Below, piece by piece: positions 25,059 to 32,888 of a stretch of DNA of 64,000 nucleotides (position 1 is its first letter; each line of letters opens with the position of its first letter). The notes under the pieces are model-generated. The model had not been told where the DNA came from. It did no database searches and saw only the letters and a list, made by a program, of their open reading frames with translations. This DNA comes from Kroppenstedtia eburnea (lineage in GTDB: Bacteria > Bacillota > Bacilli > Thermoactinomycetales > DSM-45169). The stretch lies in contig NZ_CP048103.1 of the NCBI RefSeq assembly GCF_013282215.1, positions 1,674,001-1,738,000 on the forward strand. Direction: 5' to 3'. Position numbers and translations under genes: made by a program.

Positions 25059-25886
25059 TTGACGCAAATAATGGAACGGATTGCAGAAGCAAAGGAAACG
25101 ATTGAGAAAAAAACAGACCACCGGCCGACCATCGGGCTGATCCTGGGTTCGGGACTGGGGGATTTGGCCCGGGATCTCGAGGATGCTGACTATATTCCCT
25201 ATGACGAGATCCCTCACTTCCCCGAATCCACAGTGGAGGGCCATGCGGGCAGACTGGTCATCGGTCGCCTCTCCGGAAAGACGGTGGTGGCGATGGAGGG
25301 GCGTTTTCATTTTTATGAAGGATACACCCAGCGGGAAGTGGTATTCCCCGTCTATGTCATGAAAGCCCTCGGGGTGAACAGCCTGGTGGCCACCAATGCT
25401 TGTGGCGGGATGAATGCTTCCTTTCAGGCGGGGGATCTGATGCTGATTGAGGATCATCTCAACTTCACCGGAGCCAATCCCTTGATCGGTCCCAACGAAG
25501 ACCGCTTGGGTCCCCGTTTCCCCGATCTGTCGGCGGCCTATGACCGGGATTTGATCCGATTGGCCCGGGAAGTGGCTGATGAGCAGGGAATCCGTCTGCA
25601 ACAGGGAGTATATGCGGGAGTCAGCGGCCCCTCCTATATGACCCCGGCTGAATTGATCATGCTTCGCAACCTGGGAGGGGATACCGTCGGCATGTCGACG
25701 GTGCCGGAAGTGATCGCAGCCCGCCATGCGGGTCTGAAGGTGCTGGGGATCTCCTGTATCACGGATATGGCCATTGGCGAGGAGCTGGAACCCCTGACCC
25801 ACGAACAGGTGGTGGAGGTGGCCAATCAGACGAAACCTCGTTTTATCGGGTTGGTAAAAGGAATCCTGGCCCGGATGGAGGGATAA
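25059..25886 (+). CDS. Second purine nucleoside phosphorylase paralogue
   Basis: 275 residues, same family: IGLILGSGLGDLARDLEDAD, EGRFHFYEGY, VATNACGGMNASFQAGD, GPSYMTPAEL, GMSTVPEVIAARHAG. Differences from its neighbour include NACGG for NAAGG and a replaced C-terminal loop (ITDMAIGEELEPLTHEQV), which may shift base preference. Start TTG 25059 is chosen because GAAGGGGA is 8 bp upstream; ATG 25071 is too far away. It is linked to pdp by a 1-bp gap. Confidence 0.92.
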   Translation: MTQIMERIAEAKETIEKKTDHRPTIGLILGSGLGDLARDLEDADYIPYDEIPHFPESTVEGHAGRLVIGRLSGKTVVAMEGRFHFYEGYTQREVVFPVYVMKALGVNSLVATNACGGMNASFQAGDLMLIEDHLNFTGANPLIGPNEDRLGPRFPDLSAAYDRDLIRLAREVADEQGIRLQQGVYAGVSGPSYMTPAELIMLRNLGGDTVGMSTVPEVIAARHAGLKVLGISCITDMAIGEELEPLTHEQVVEVANQTKPRFIGLVKGILARMEG

Positions 25887-25887
25887 G

Positions 25888-27207
25888 ATGGAGGCAGTGG
25901 AACTGATCCGGAAAAAACGGGAGGGACAGGCGCTGACTTCCGGGGAGATCCGGTTTCTGATTCAGGGATATGCCCAAGGGAGCATCCCTGACTACCAGAT
26001 GTCCGCCTGGGCCATGGCTGTCTGCCTGCGCGGGATGAATGCCCGGGAAACGGCGGATTTGACGATGGAGATGGTTCGCTCCGGCGAGGAGGTCGATCTC
26101 TCCGCGATTGAAGGGATCAAAGTGGATAAGCACAGCACCGGAGGTGTGGGGGATACCACCACGCTGGTGCTGGGTCCCCTGGTGGCGGCGGCGGGAGTGC
26201 CGGTGGCCAAACTGTCCGGCCGCGGTCTCGGTCATACCGGGGGAACCATTGACAAGCTGGAATCTTTTTCAGGGTTTGACACCGCCTTGACCACAGCGGA
26301 TTTTGTCCGGCAAGTCAATGAGTTGGGTGTGGCCGTGATGGGACAGACCGCCGATCTCACCCCGGCGGACAAAAAGCTCTACGCCCTTCGGGATGTCACA
26401 GCCACCGTGGATTCCATCCCTCTGATCGCCAGTTCCATCATGAGCAAAAAGATCGCCGCCGGTGCCGATGCCATTGTCCTGGATGTCAAAACCGGAAGCG
26501 GGGCATTTATGAAAGAGGAAAAGCAGGCGCTTGAGCTGGCCCGGTCGATGGTGGAAATCGGCCATCGGATCGGCCGGCGGACCGTGGCGGTGATCAGTGA
26601 TATGAGTCAACCGCTGGGATATGCGGTGGGTAATGCTTTGGAAGTGAAGGAAGCGATTGAAACTCTGAAAGGCAACGGTCCCCGGGATCTGACGGAACTC
26701 TGTCTCACCCTGGGGGGACAGATGGTGACCTTGGCCGGAATGGCGGCTTCAGCGGAGGAAGCTGAGGAGAAGCTGAGGGCAGCCATCGATGACGGTTCGG
26801 CTCTGGAGCGTTTCCGTCGGTTTGTAAAAGCACAGGGAGGAGACGTCCGGGCGGTGGAAGAGCCGGATCGGCTGCCGGAATCTCCGGTGCAATTGCCTGT
26901 GGAATCCCCTGATCAAGGGATTGTGACCGCGTTGGATGCGGAGGCGATCGGCTTGTGTGCCATGCAACTGGGTGCCGGCCGAAAGACCAAGGATGATTCC
27001 ATCGATTACGGTGTCGGGGTGGTCCTGCGTAAAAAAATCGGGGATGTTGTACACAAAGGGGAAGCGTTGGCCGTTCTTCACGCCAACAGCAGAGAAGAGG
27101 CTGAAGCGGTGCGGGAGCGTTTCTTGAACGCCGTCACCCTTGGAAGTCAACCGGTGACACCTCCGCCCCTGATTCGGGAATTGGTTGCAGATGCGAAGGT
27201 TTCATGA
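25888..27207 (+). CDS. pdp: Pyrimidine-nucleoside phosphorylase
   Basis: 439 residues, the usual size. KVDKHSTGGVGDTTTLVLGPLVAA is the phosphate-binding stretch, KLSGRGLGHTGGTIDKLE the family signature, and LRDVTATVDSIPLIASSIMSKK lines the pyrimidine site; the C-terminal PYNP domain ends ANSREEAEAV. It splits uridine, thymidine and deoxyuridine with phosphate. Together with drm and two PNPs it forms a nucleoside-salvage operon, ended by the terminator at 27219. Confidence 0.96.
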   Translation: MEAVELIRKKREGQALTSGEIRFLIQGYAQGSIPDYQMSAWAMAVCLRGMNARETADLTMEMVRSGEEVDLSAIEGIKVDKHSTGGVGDTTTLVLGPLVAAAGVPVAKLSGRGLGHTGGTIDKLESFSGFDTALTTADFVRQVNELGVAVMGQTADLTPADKKLYALRDVTATVDSIPLIASSIMSKKIAAGADAIVLDVKTGSGAFMKEEKQALELARSMVEIGHRIGRRTVAVISDMSQPLGYAVGNALEVKEAIETLKGNGPRDLTELCLTLGGQMVTLAGMAASAEEAEEKLRAAIDDGSALERFRRFVKAQGGDVRAVEEPDRLPESPVQLPVESPDQGIVTALDAEAIGLCAMQLGAGRKTKDDSIDYGVGVVLRKKIGDVVHKGEALAVLHANSREEAEAVRERFLNAVTLGSQPVTPPPLIRELVADAKVS

Positions 27208-27218
27208 GTAACTATTTC

Positions 27219-27242
27219 GCCGGGCGGTTGCCCGGCTTTTTC
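27219..27242 (+). terminator. Intrinsic terminator after pdp
   Basis: GCCGGGC (27219-27225) / GCCCGGC (27230-27236), four-base loop, then a T run. Confidence 0.88.
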
Positions 27243-27312
27243 TTTTGCCAGATCTGGAATAATCATCCTCGCCTCCGCCCACAATAAGGATACGAGAAGG
27301 AGGGAAGCCTCG

Positions 27313-28500
27313 ATGCGAGCACGTTTGTGTGTGTGGGTACTGTTGTTGTGTCTGCCCATTGCGGCAGGTCCCACCTCGGTGTGGGCGGCGGAAGACGGGT
27401 TGGCCCCCAGTTCCAAATCGGCGGTTCTGGTCGATGCGGATACCGGAACCGTGTTGTATGAAAAAAACAGCCGGGAAAAACTGCCGCCGGCAAGCATCAC
27501 CAAAATCATGACGATGCTTTTGGTGATGGAAGCGTTGGAGAAAGGCCAGATCTCCTATGAAGACCGGGTGCGTACCAGTGAATATGCCTCCTCCATGGGA
27601 GGGTCCCAAATTTTTCTGGAAACTGGCGAAGTCATGAAGCTGGAAGATCTGCTAAAAGCGGTGGCAGTCGGAAGTGCCAATGATGCTTCGGTGGCTCTCG
27701 CCGAACATTTGGCGGGAACGGAAGAGCGGTTCGTGGAAATGATGAACCGGCGGGCAGAAGAGTTGGGCATGAAAGACACCCGCTTTCAAAACCCCAATGG
27801 CCTTCCCGCATCTGACCATTATTCCACGGCGCGGGATATTGCGATCATGTCCCGGGAGTTGCTCAAACACCGGGAAATCACCAGGTTTACGAAAACCTAC
27901 GAGGATTATTTGCGTAAAGAGAGTAAAAAGCCTTTTTGGTTGGTGAACACCAATAAGTTGGTGAAGTTTTACGAAGGATTGGATGGTCTTAAAACAGGAT
28001 TTACGAGGGAAGCGGGATTTTGTCTTGCCGCCACCGCCAAGCGTCGGGATTTGCGGGCAATTGCCGTGGTCATGGGTGAACCGGATGTGAAGGCTCGAAA
28101 CCGGGAAATCACCCGCATGCTGGATTTTGCATTCAATCAATACGCCAACCGGGTGATTTACAAACCGGGTCAATTGATCGGCAAACTTCAGGTGGATAAG
28201 GGAGAAAAAAGCATGATCGAGGTGCGTTCTCCCCAACAGTTCAGCGTGTTGATGAAAAAAGGGGAGAATGCCGACGATTACCGGACGAAAATTCGCTGGG
28301 AAAAGCTGAAGGCACCGGTCAGGAAAGGGCAGCTCCTGGGAGCTGTGGAAGTGGAGAAAGACGGAAAAACAGTGTCCCGGATGGAGTTGGTTTCCGCCCG
28401 GGAGATCCCCAAAGCGGGAATGTGGACCATACTGAAGCGAACTGCCAGGAAGCTGTTTTTCATTCCCGATGAAACACCTGCCGCCGATCCCGGAACTTAA
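27313..28500 (+). CDS. dacF: D-alanyl-D-alanine carboxypeptidase DacF
   Basis: 395 residues with a signal peptide (LCVWVLLLCLPIAAGPTSVWA, cleaved about residue 26) and a penicillin-binding S11 domain: SITK (nucleophile Ser61), SAN (Ser121) and KTG (Lys227), then a C-terminal beta domain and an amphipathic tail. It trims pentapeptides in spore peptidoglycan. In B. subtilis dacF precedes spoIIAA and is made in the forespore under SigF. GAATAAT and GCCCACAATA (27258-27290) loosely fit a SigF promoter. The ATG follows AGAAGGAGGGAAGCC. Confidence 0.94.
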   Translation: MRARLCVWVLLLCLPIAAGPTSVWAAEDGLAPSSKSAVLVDADTGTVLYEKNSREKLPPASITKIMTMLLVMEALEKGQISYEDRVRTSEYASSMGGSQIFLETGEVMKLEDLLKAVAVGSANDASVALAEHLAGTEERFVEMMNRRAEELGMKDTRFQNPNGLPASDHYSTARDIAIMSRELLKHREITRFTKTYEDYLRKESKKPFWLVNTNKLVKFYEGLDGLKTGFTREAGFCLAATAKRRDLRAIAVVMGEPDVKARNREITRMLDFAFNQYANRVIYKPGQLIGKLQVDKGEKSMIEVRSPQQFSVLMKKGENADDYRTKIRWEKLKAPVRKGQLLGAVEVEKDGKTVSRMELVSAREIPKAGMWTILKRTARKLFFIPDETPAADPGT

Positions 28501-28501
28501 A

Positions 28502-28537
28502 ACCGATTCCGCCCGTCCCCGGACGGGCGGAATCGGT
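28502..28537 (+). terminator. Long perfect hairpin between dacF and spoIIAA
   Basis: A 16-bp perfect stem (28502-28517 / 28522-28537) with loop CCCG. T-rich sequence follows only loosely, so it may be a partial terminator or an mRNA-stabilising hairpin between dacF and the spoIIA operon. Confidence 0.7.
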
Positions 28538-28580
28538 CTTGTCGGTCTTTCCCGATTTTTTTCTATTTTTGTCATAAGGG

Positions 28581-28606
28581 AGGAACCTCTTCTGGAATCG
28601 TAGAAA
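28581..28606 (+). promoter_or_regulatory. Candidate SigH promoter of the spoIIA operon
   Basis: AGGAACC (28581) and GTAGAAA (28600-28606) with 12-bp spacing fit the SigH pattern RnAGGAwww-N11-12-RnnGAAT with one mismatch in the -10. SigH control of spoIIA is established in B. subtilis. A TTGTCGG at 28539 loosely resembles a Spo0A box. Confidence 0.4.
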
Positions 28607-28648
28607 TGGAAAGCAACCGGGTTTTACAGACGACAAGGGGGAAGAGAG

Positions 28649-29002
28649 ATGAGCTTGCATGTGGAGATTTCACAACAGCGGGACGTACTTGTCGTGCGTC
28701 TGGACGGGGAGTTGGATCATCATTCAGCAACAGAGGTGCGGGAGCGAATCGACCGGGAATGGTCCAAAGGAATCCATGGACATCTGGTTTTAAACTTATC
28801 CAAACTCACCTTTATGGACAGCTCGGGACTTGGAGTGATCCTGGGTCGTTATCGCAGAATCTCCGAAATGGATGGAAAAATGGTTCTCTGCGCCGTCCAA
28901 CCTTCTGTGTACCGCTTGTTTGAATTGTCGGGAATGATGAAAATCCTTCCCTTTTGCGAGGATGAGCAAACAGCTCTCAATGTCTGCGGGGTGGCATCAT
29001 GA
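28649..29002 (+). CDS. spoIIAA: Anti-sigma F factor antagonist SpoIIAA
   Basis: 117 residues, STAS fold. The [14 protein letters not shown] segment carries the regulatory phosphoserine (Ser58) that SpoIIAB phosphorylates and SpoIIE dephosphorylates. Unphosphorylated SpoIIAA displaces SigF from SpoIIAB in the forespore. It starts behind ACAAGGGGGAAGAG and overlaps spoIIAB by 4 bp (ATGA). Confidence 0.96.
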   Translation: MSLHVEISQQRDVLVVRLDGELDHHSATEVRERIDREWSKGIHGHLVLNLSKLTFMDSSGLGVILGRYRRISEMDGKMVLCAVQPSVYRLFELSGMMKILPFCEDEQTALNVCGVAS

Positions 29003-29454
29003 GTACAGTACATACCAATTTCATGGAGATGAGGTTTGCCAGCCGCTCGGAGAACGAATCCTTCGCCAGGGTGGCGGTGGCCTCTTTTGTTTCCCAACTG
29101 GATCCGACGATGGAAGAGTTGACCGATATTAAAACGGTGGTTTCAGAAGCGGTCACGAACGCGATTATTCACGGTTACGAGGAGAGGACAGACGGTGAGA
29201 TCACGATCCGGACCGAAATCGACGGGAACCGGATCAGCATCCAGATCGAGGATCAAGGGGTGGGCATCGCGGATGTGGACAGGGCGCGTCAACCTCTGTT
29301 CACCTCCAAGCCGGAACTGGAACGTTCCGGGATGGGCTTCACCATCATGGAAAATTTTATGGATCAAGTGGAAGTCCTCTCTGTTGAAGGGAAGGGAACG
29401 AGTGTACGTATGGTGAAAGATTTGAAAACCCACCGACAGGCTGTGGGAAACTGA
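28999..29454 (+). CDS. spoIIAB: Anti-sigma F factor and serine kinase SpoIIAB
   Basis: 151 residues of the GHKL kinase fold: [12 protein letters not shown] is the N box, [24 protein letters not shown] includes the ATP lid, and [14 protein letters not shown] completes the site. It holds SigF inactive and phosphorylates SpoIIAA. ATGA overlap with spoIIAA; sigF follows after 9 bp, so the three are co-translated as in all Bacillus-type spore formers. Confidence 0.96.
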   Translation: MSTVHTNFMEMRFASRSENESFARVAVASFVSQLDPTMEELTDIKTVVSEAVTNAIIHGYEERTDGEITIRTEIDGNRISIQIEDQGVGIADVDRARQPLFTSKPELERSGMGFTIMENFMDQVEVLSVEGKGTSVRMVKDLKTHRQAVGN

Positions 29455-29463
29455 GGGCGGCCC

Positions 29464-30228
29464 ATGGAATCCGATGTGCGCAATTCCCGCCATAAGCATC
29501 TGTCGGACACTGAAGTGAAAGAGCTGATCCAAAAAAGTCAAAAAGGGGACACGGAGGCACGGGACCGGCTGGTTCAGCATAACATCCGGCTCGTGTGGTC
29601 CGTGGTGCAACGTTTTCTGAACCGGGGCTATGAGGCGGAAGATCTCTTTCAAATCGGTTGTATCGGTCTCCTGAAAGCTGTGGATAAATTTGACCTCGCT
29701 TATGATGTGAAATTTTCCACTTATGCCGTGCCGATGATTATCGGAGAGATCCAACGATTTCTGCGGGATGATGGCATGGTGAAGGTTAGCCGCTCTCTCA
29801 AGGAGCTGTCCAACCGGATTCGCAAGGTGAAAGATGAGATGACGAAAGGGTTGGGCCGTTCCCCGACCATCCAGGAGTTGTCTGAAGAGATGGGGGTGAC
29901 ACCGGAGGAGATCGTGTTTGCCCAGGAAGCAAACCGCACACCCACCTCCATCCATGAGACCGTTTATGAGAATGACGGGGATCCGATCACCTTGATGGAT
30001 CAGATTGCCGATGAAGAGGAAGAGGGCTGGTTTGACCGCATGGCTTTGAAAGAGGCGATCCGTCAGTTGGAAGAGAGAGAGCGCTTGATCGTATATCTTC
30101 GGTTCTTCAAGGATCAGACCCAGTCGGAAGTGGCACAACGGTTGGGGATTTCCCAAGTTCAGGTCTCCCGTTTGGAGAAAAAGATTATCCGCCGCATGCG
30201 GGATGCCATCGACGACGGTGAAGGCTGA
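29464..30228 (+). CDS. sigF: RNA polymerase sigma factor SigF
   Basis: 254 residues, SigB/F/G group. NIRLVWSVVQRFLNRGYEAEDLFQIGCIGLLKAVDKFD spans regions 2.1-2.3, YDVKFSTYAVPMIIGEIQRFLRDD region 2.4, and RLGISQVQVSRLEKKIIRRM the region 4.2 helix-turn-helix. It is the first forespore-specific sigma factor. Directly behind spoIIAB. Confidence 0.97.
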   Translation: MESDVRNSRHKHLSDTEVKELIQKSQKGDTEARDRLVQHNIRLVWSVVQRFLNRGYEAEDLFQIGCIGLLKAVDKFDLAYDVKFSTYAVPMIIGEIQRFLRDDGMVKVSRSLKELSNRIRKVKDEMTKGLGRSPTIQELSEEMGVTPEEIVFAQEANRTPTSIHETVYENDGDPITLMDQIADEEEEGWFDRMALKEAIRQLEERERLIVYLRFFKDQTQSEVAQRLGISQVQVSRLEKKIIRRMRDAIDDGEG

Positions 30229-30256
30229 GAAAAGGCAGGCACCCACGCGTGTGAAT

Positions 30257-30405
30257 TAACCAGAAAATGGGCGGTGGAAGGGAGTCGTGTACTACCATAG
30301 CGAGACCTGAGAGCGAAGCGAACCAGGCGAGACTTGTGCCCTATGGATGTAACGGTCGCGTGGCAGCACACGACCTCTCACCCAAAGTATGGCTAACCAA
30401 CACAC
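30257..30405 (+). repeat. Gene-free stretch: F1-associated module and orphan unit
   Basis: 30257-30330 matches the extra module of the 19603 element (reverse orientation there): AAATGGGCGG, AAGGGAGTCGTGTAC, GAGCGAAGCG and ACCAGGCGA are shared. It ends in an F1 unit (CATAGCGAGACCTGAGAGC). The rest to 30405 is unassigned. Confidence 0.6.
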
Positions 30406-30544
30406 CTAGAAGCATTGTGAAAAAGCCGTTCACAGGGAGGGTTGGGTTTCACATGGAGTGACTTTGGCTCGTAAGAACAACCGGAAGGTCATGTGAAACC
30501 CAACCCCGACCGCCTTCAAACGCACTAAATCACAATGCTTCTAG
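30406..30544 (+). repeat. F1 dispersed element, short complete form
   Basis: 139 bp with both termini, CTAGAAGCATTGTGAAAAAG and TAAATCACAATGCTTCTAG, and the core hairpin, but no internal unit. It shows that the core plus ends is a self-sufficient form. Directly followed by a terminator. Confidence 0.92.
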
Positions 30545-30545
30545 T

Positions 30546-30574
30546 AAGCACCCTTTTAAGAGGGTGCTTTTTTG
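30546..30574 (+). terminator. Terminator between sigF and spoVAA
   Basis: AAGCACCCT (30546-30554) / AGGGTGCTT (30561-30569), then T run. It separates the early (SigH/Spo0A) spoIIA transcript from the late spoVA transcript. Confidence 0.88.
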
Positions 30575-30603
30575 TATGGAGACTTCGCAACGGTTACATA
30601 CTA
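30574..30603 (+). promoter_or_regulatory. SigG promoter of spoVA
   Basis: GTATG (30574-30578) and CATACTA (30597-30603) with an 18-bp spacer match the SigG consensus (GHATR, CATWMTA) at every position. It starts right after the terminator T run and 19 bp before the spoVAA ATG. SigG control of spoVA is established in B. subtilis. Confidence 0.7.
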
Positions 30604-30621
30604 CATGTGGGAGGGAGTGCC

Positions 30622-31248
30622 ATGACTTCCAGGCAAGTGTTTATACAGATGAAAAAACGAATACTGGCTCGACCCGGCCAAGTTCTGCGGGTGGGGGACG
30701 TCTCCCGGGTGTTGGCGGAGGAAGATCGGGAACAGATCGAAAGTCTTCCCATCAGCCGGTTTGGTCCGGAAGAAGGAAACATGGCAGTGGTGGAACTGAT
30801 GGATGTGGTCCGGATCATCCGCAGGGAATATCCCGCTGTGGATATTCGGACGGTGGGGCATCCTCAAGTGTTGATCGATTTGAAGAAAAACGGTCCCCGG
30901 CCCCGCTGGATCGCTGTGGCAGGGGTATGGTTGTTGCTGTTTGTCGGGTCGGGGCTGGCCATTATGAATTTCCACACGGATGTAAGTATGAAAGCGGTTC
31001 ATGAACGTATCTATTACCTCATGACCGGAATGCACCAACCCCGGCCGTTGATTCTGCAAATCCCGTATTCATTGGGGATCGGTCTGGGCATGGTTTTGTT
31101 CTTTAATCACCTCTTCAAAAAGAAGTTCAATGATGAGCCCAGCCCGCTGGAACTGGAAGTTTTTATGTATCAGGAGAGTATCGATCAATATGTGATCGAT
31201 CATGAGAAAACGAAAGGTCAAAAGCGCTCCCGTGTCCCTTCTGGTTGA
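30622..31248 (+). CDS. spoVAA: Stage V sporulation protein AA
   Basis: 208 residues. A soluble N-terminal domain with the VFIQMKKRILARPGQVLRVGDV start and a central LPISRFGPEEGNMAVVELMDVV, then two membrane helices near 95-115 and 145-165. SpoVAA belongs to the spore-membrane channel that moves Ca-dipicolinic acid. ATG 30622 follows GGGAGGG. The end overlaps spoVAB by 47 bp. Confidence 0.9.
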   Translation: MTSRQVFIQMKKRILARPGQVLRVGDVSRVLAEEDREQIESLPISRFGPEEGNMAVVELMDVVRIIRREYPAVDIRTVGHPQVLIDLKKNGPRPRWIAVAGVWLLLFVGSGLAIMNFHTDVSMKAVHERIYYLMTGMHQPRPLILQIPYSLGIGLGMVLFFNHLFKKKFNDEPSPLELEVFMYQESIDQYVIDHEKTKGQKRSRVPSG

Positions 31249-31657
31249 TTTGGCACTGGTTTTCATCGGATTGGCTGGGGGAGTTGCGGTGGGGAGCGGC
31301 TTGGTTGCGTTTCTGACCGTGTTGGATATCGTTCCTCGGCTGACAGTTCTCACCGACAGCCGACGACAGGTCCGTCTGTACGAGATCGCTTTTGTGATGG
31401 GGGCTGTCGTGTTCACCTGGGTGGATTTTCGGGAATGGGCCGTTTTTTTTCCTCCAATCAGCACGGTGGGGATCGGACTTTTGTCAGGTGTTTTTATCGG
31501 GCTGCTGGCGGCGGCACTGACAGAGGTGGTCAATGTCCTGCCCATCCTTGCCAAGCGGATCGGGATGGAGCCCAAGGTTTTTTGGTTGTTGCTGGCGATG
31601 ATGTTGGGAAAAGTGGTAGGGTCATTGTTTCAGTGGATCGTCTTTGTCTCTGATTGA
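31202..31657 (+). CDS. spoVAB: Stage V sporulation protein AB
   Basis: Up to 151 residues with four hydrophobic segments; GLAGGVAVGSGLVAFLTVL, IGLLSGVFIGLLAAALTEVVNVLPILAKRIG and GKVVGSLFQW are close to B. subtilis SpoVAB. Membrane part of the DPA transport complex. The ATG at 31202 lies inside spoVAA and has a weak ribosome site; GTG 31232 would give 141 residues, the B. subtilis length, so the true start is open. Confidence 0.88.
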   Translation: MRKRKVKSAPVSLLVDLALVFIGLAGGVAVGSGLVAFLTVLDIVPRLTVLTDSRRQVRLYEIAFVMGAVVFTWVDFREWAVFFPPISTVGIGLLSGVFIGLLAAALTEVVNVLPILAKRIGMEPKVFWLLLAMMLGKVVGSLFQWIVFVSD

Positions 31658-31692
31658 ATCGGTCCGGGAGCCCGTTCCAAGGGGTGAGGCAG

Positions 31693-32283
31693 ATGGAAAA
31701 GAGAAAGGTGATCCTGATCACAGACGGTGACCGGATCGCCAGGGAGACCGTGGAAGAGGTGGCCCGGCAAGTGGGAGGAAGGTGCATTTCGGCGTCAGCC
31801 GGAAACCCGACACAGTTGACCGGACCTGACTTGGTGAGGTTGATTCAGGAGGCGGCCCATGACCCCGTGTTGGTGATGTTTGATGATTGCGGTTCCCAAG
31901 GAAAGGGACCCGGGGAGACCGCTTTGGAATACGTGGTGAATCACCCCGGGGTGGAGGTGTTGGGGGTGGTTGCTGTCGCTTCCAATTGCTATGCCGCAGT
32001 CGGGGTGGAGGTGGATGTGGCCCTGGATCGGAAGGGCAATTGCGTGAAGCAGGGTGTGGACAAGGACGGATTGGCAGTGAAGGGGGCCCCTTTGCGAATT
32101 TACGGGGACACGGTGGATGTATTGAATCAGTATCAGTTCCCCCTGGTGGTGGGAATCGGTGATGTGGGCAAGATGGAGAACCATGATGATCCCTTGCGGG
32201 GAGCCCCGGTTACTACGAAAGCGGTCCGGTTGATTCTGGAACAAGCCGGTTTCTCCTTCGTTTCCCCTGAAAAAGTCAGATGA
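31693..32283 (+). CDS. spoVAEA: Stage V sporulation protein AE, SpoVAEa type
   Basis: 196 residues, soluble. KVILITDGDRIARETVEEVARQVGGRCIS at the start, DPVLVMFDDCGSQGKGPGETAL, and EVLGVVAVASNCYAA are characteristic of SpoVAEa, a spore protein encoded in spoVA operons. ATG 31693 follows GGGGTGAGG. It directly follows spoVAB: spoVAC, spoVAD and spoVAEb, which normally stand between, are absent here. Confidence 0.88.
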   Translation: MEKRKVILITDGDRIARETVEEVARQVGGRCISASAGNPTQLTGPDLVRLIQEAAHDPVLVMFDDCGSQGKGPGETALEYVVNHPGVEVLGVVAVASNCYAAVGVEVDVALDRKGNCVKQGVDKDGLAVKGAPLRIYGDTVDVLNQYQFPLVVGIGDVGKMENHDDPLRGAPVTTKAVRLILEQAGFSFVSPEKVR

Positions 32284-32369
32284 GAGCGGCCCACAAGATC
32301 AGTGGACAGATGAGCCAGCATGCAAAAAGAGAGAGAATAGCCAGCCAAACAAGACGCTTGGTATCCCGT

Positions 32370-32481
32370 TTAGAAGCGTTGTGATTTAGTGCATTCTTGG
32401 ACGGTCGGGATTGGGTTTCACATGTCGTTCCGTTGTTCTTACGAGCCAAAGTCACTCCATGTGAAACCCAACCCTCCCTAC
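32370..32481 (-). repeat. F1 dispersed repeat, truncated
   Basis: It begins TTAGAAGCGTTGTGATTTAG, contains the core hairpin and stops after CCCAACCCTCCCTA without the second terminus. Immediately left of it, 32284-32369 reads on the minus strand as a hydrophobic peptide tail (see findings). Confidence 0.85.
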
Positions 32482-32767
32482 TGTTACTCCTACTATGTCT
32501 CACATACCACGGAGATGATGGCCCGATGGATCAGAGGCAAGGTCAGTGAGCTGAATGCCACCGATGTGGCCTCTGGATGGGGAATTCAGAATTATCCCAA
32601 TCAACTTCATCTGCCAAGTCAATCCCTGTTTCCGATGTAATCAACCCTTGGCATGGAAATTGGAATATGATAATCTGGTCTAAATTTAGCCACGGAAATC
32701 ACAGGGCGCGGGCCATCAGGTGGGAGACTTCGGGAGGCAACAGGGTATGTCGGCCGTTGTGTTTATA
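32482..32767. other. 286-bp intergenic stretch without a recognised feature
   Basis: No convincing gene, terminator or repeat; only short frames without ribosome sites. Confidence 0.6.
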
Positions 32768-32864
32768 GCGTGTCTGCCAATTCAAGTTTCCGATGGAATG
32801 TGAGACGCGTTGTGAAAGCCCATCCCAACCGGCCCGGCCCCAGATATAGATTTATCAGACACGT
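32768..32864 (+). repeat. F2 dispersed repeat, full copy
   Basis: 97 bp: left end GCGTGTCTGCCAATTCAAGT, right end TTTATCAGACACGTC; the terminal CGTGTCTG and CAGACACG are exact inverted repeats. It lies just before lysA. Confidence 0.75.
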
Positions 32865-32888
32865 CCCAGTTTGAGAGGAGCGGAAGGA

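Noticed and set aside
32482-32888. Lysine riboswitch upstream of lysA
   Set aside because: None of the conserved L-box segments can be found; only an F2 repeat and unassigned sequence are present.
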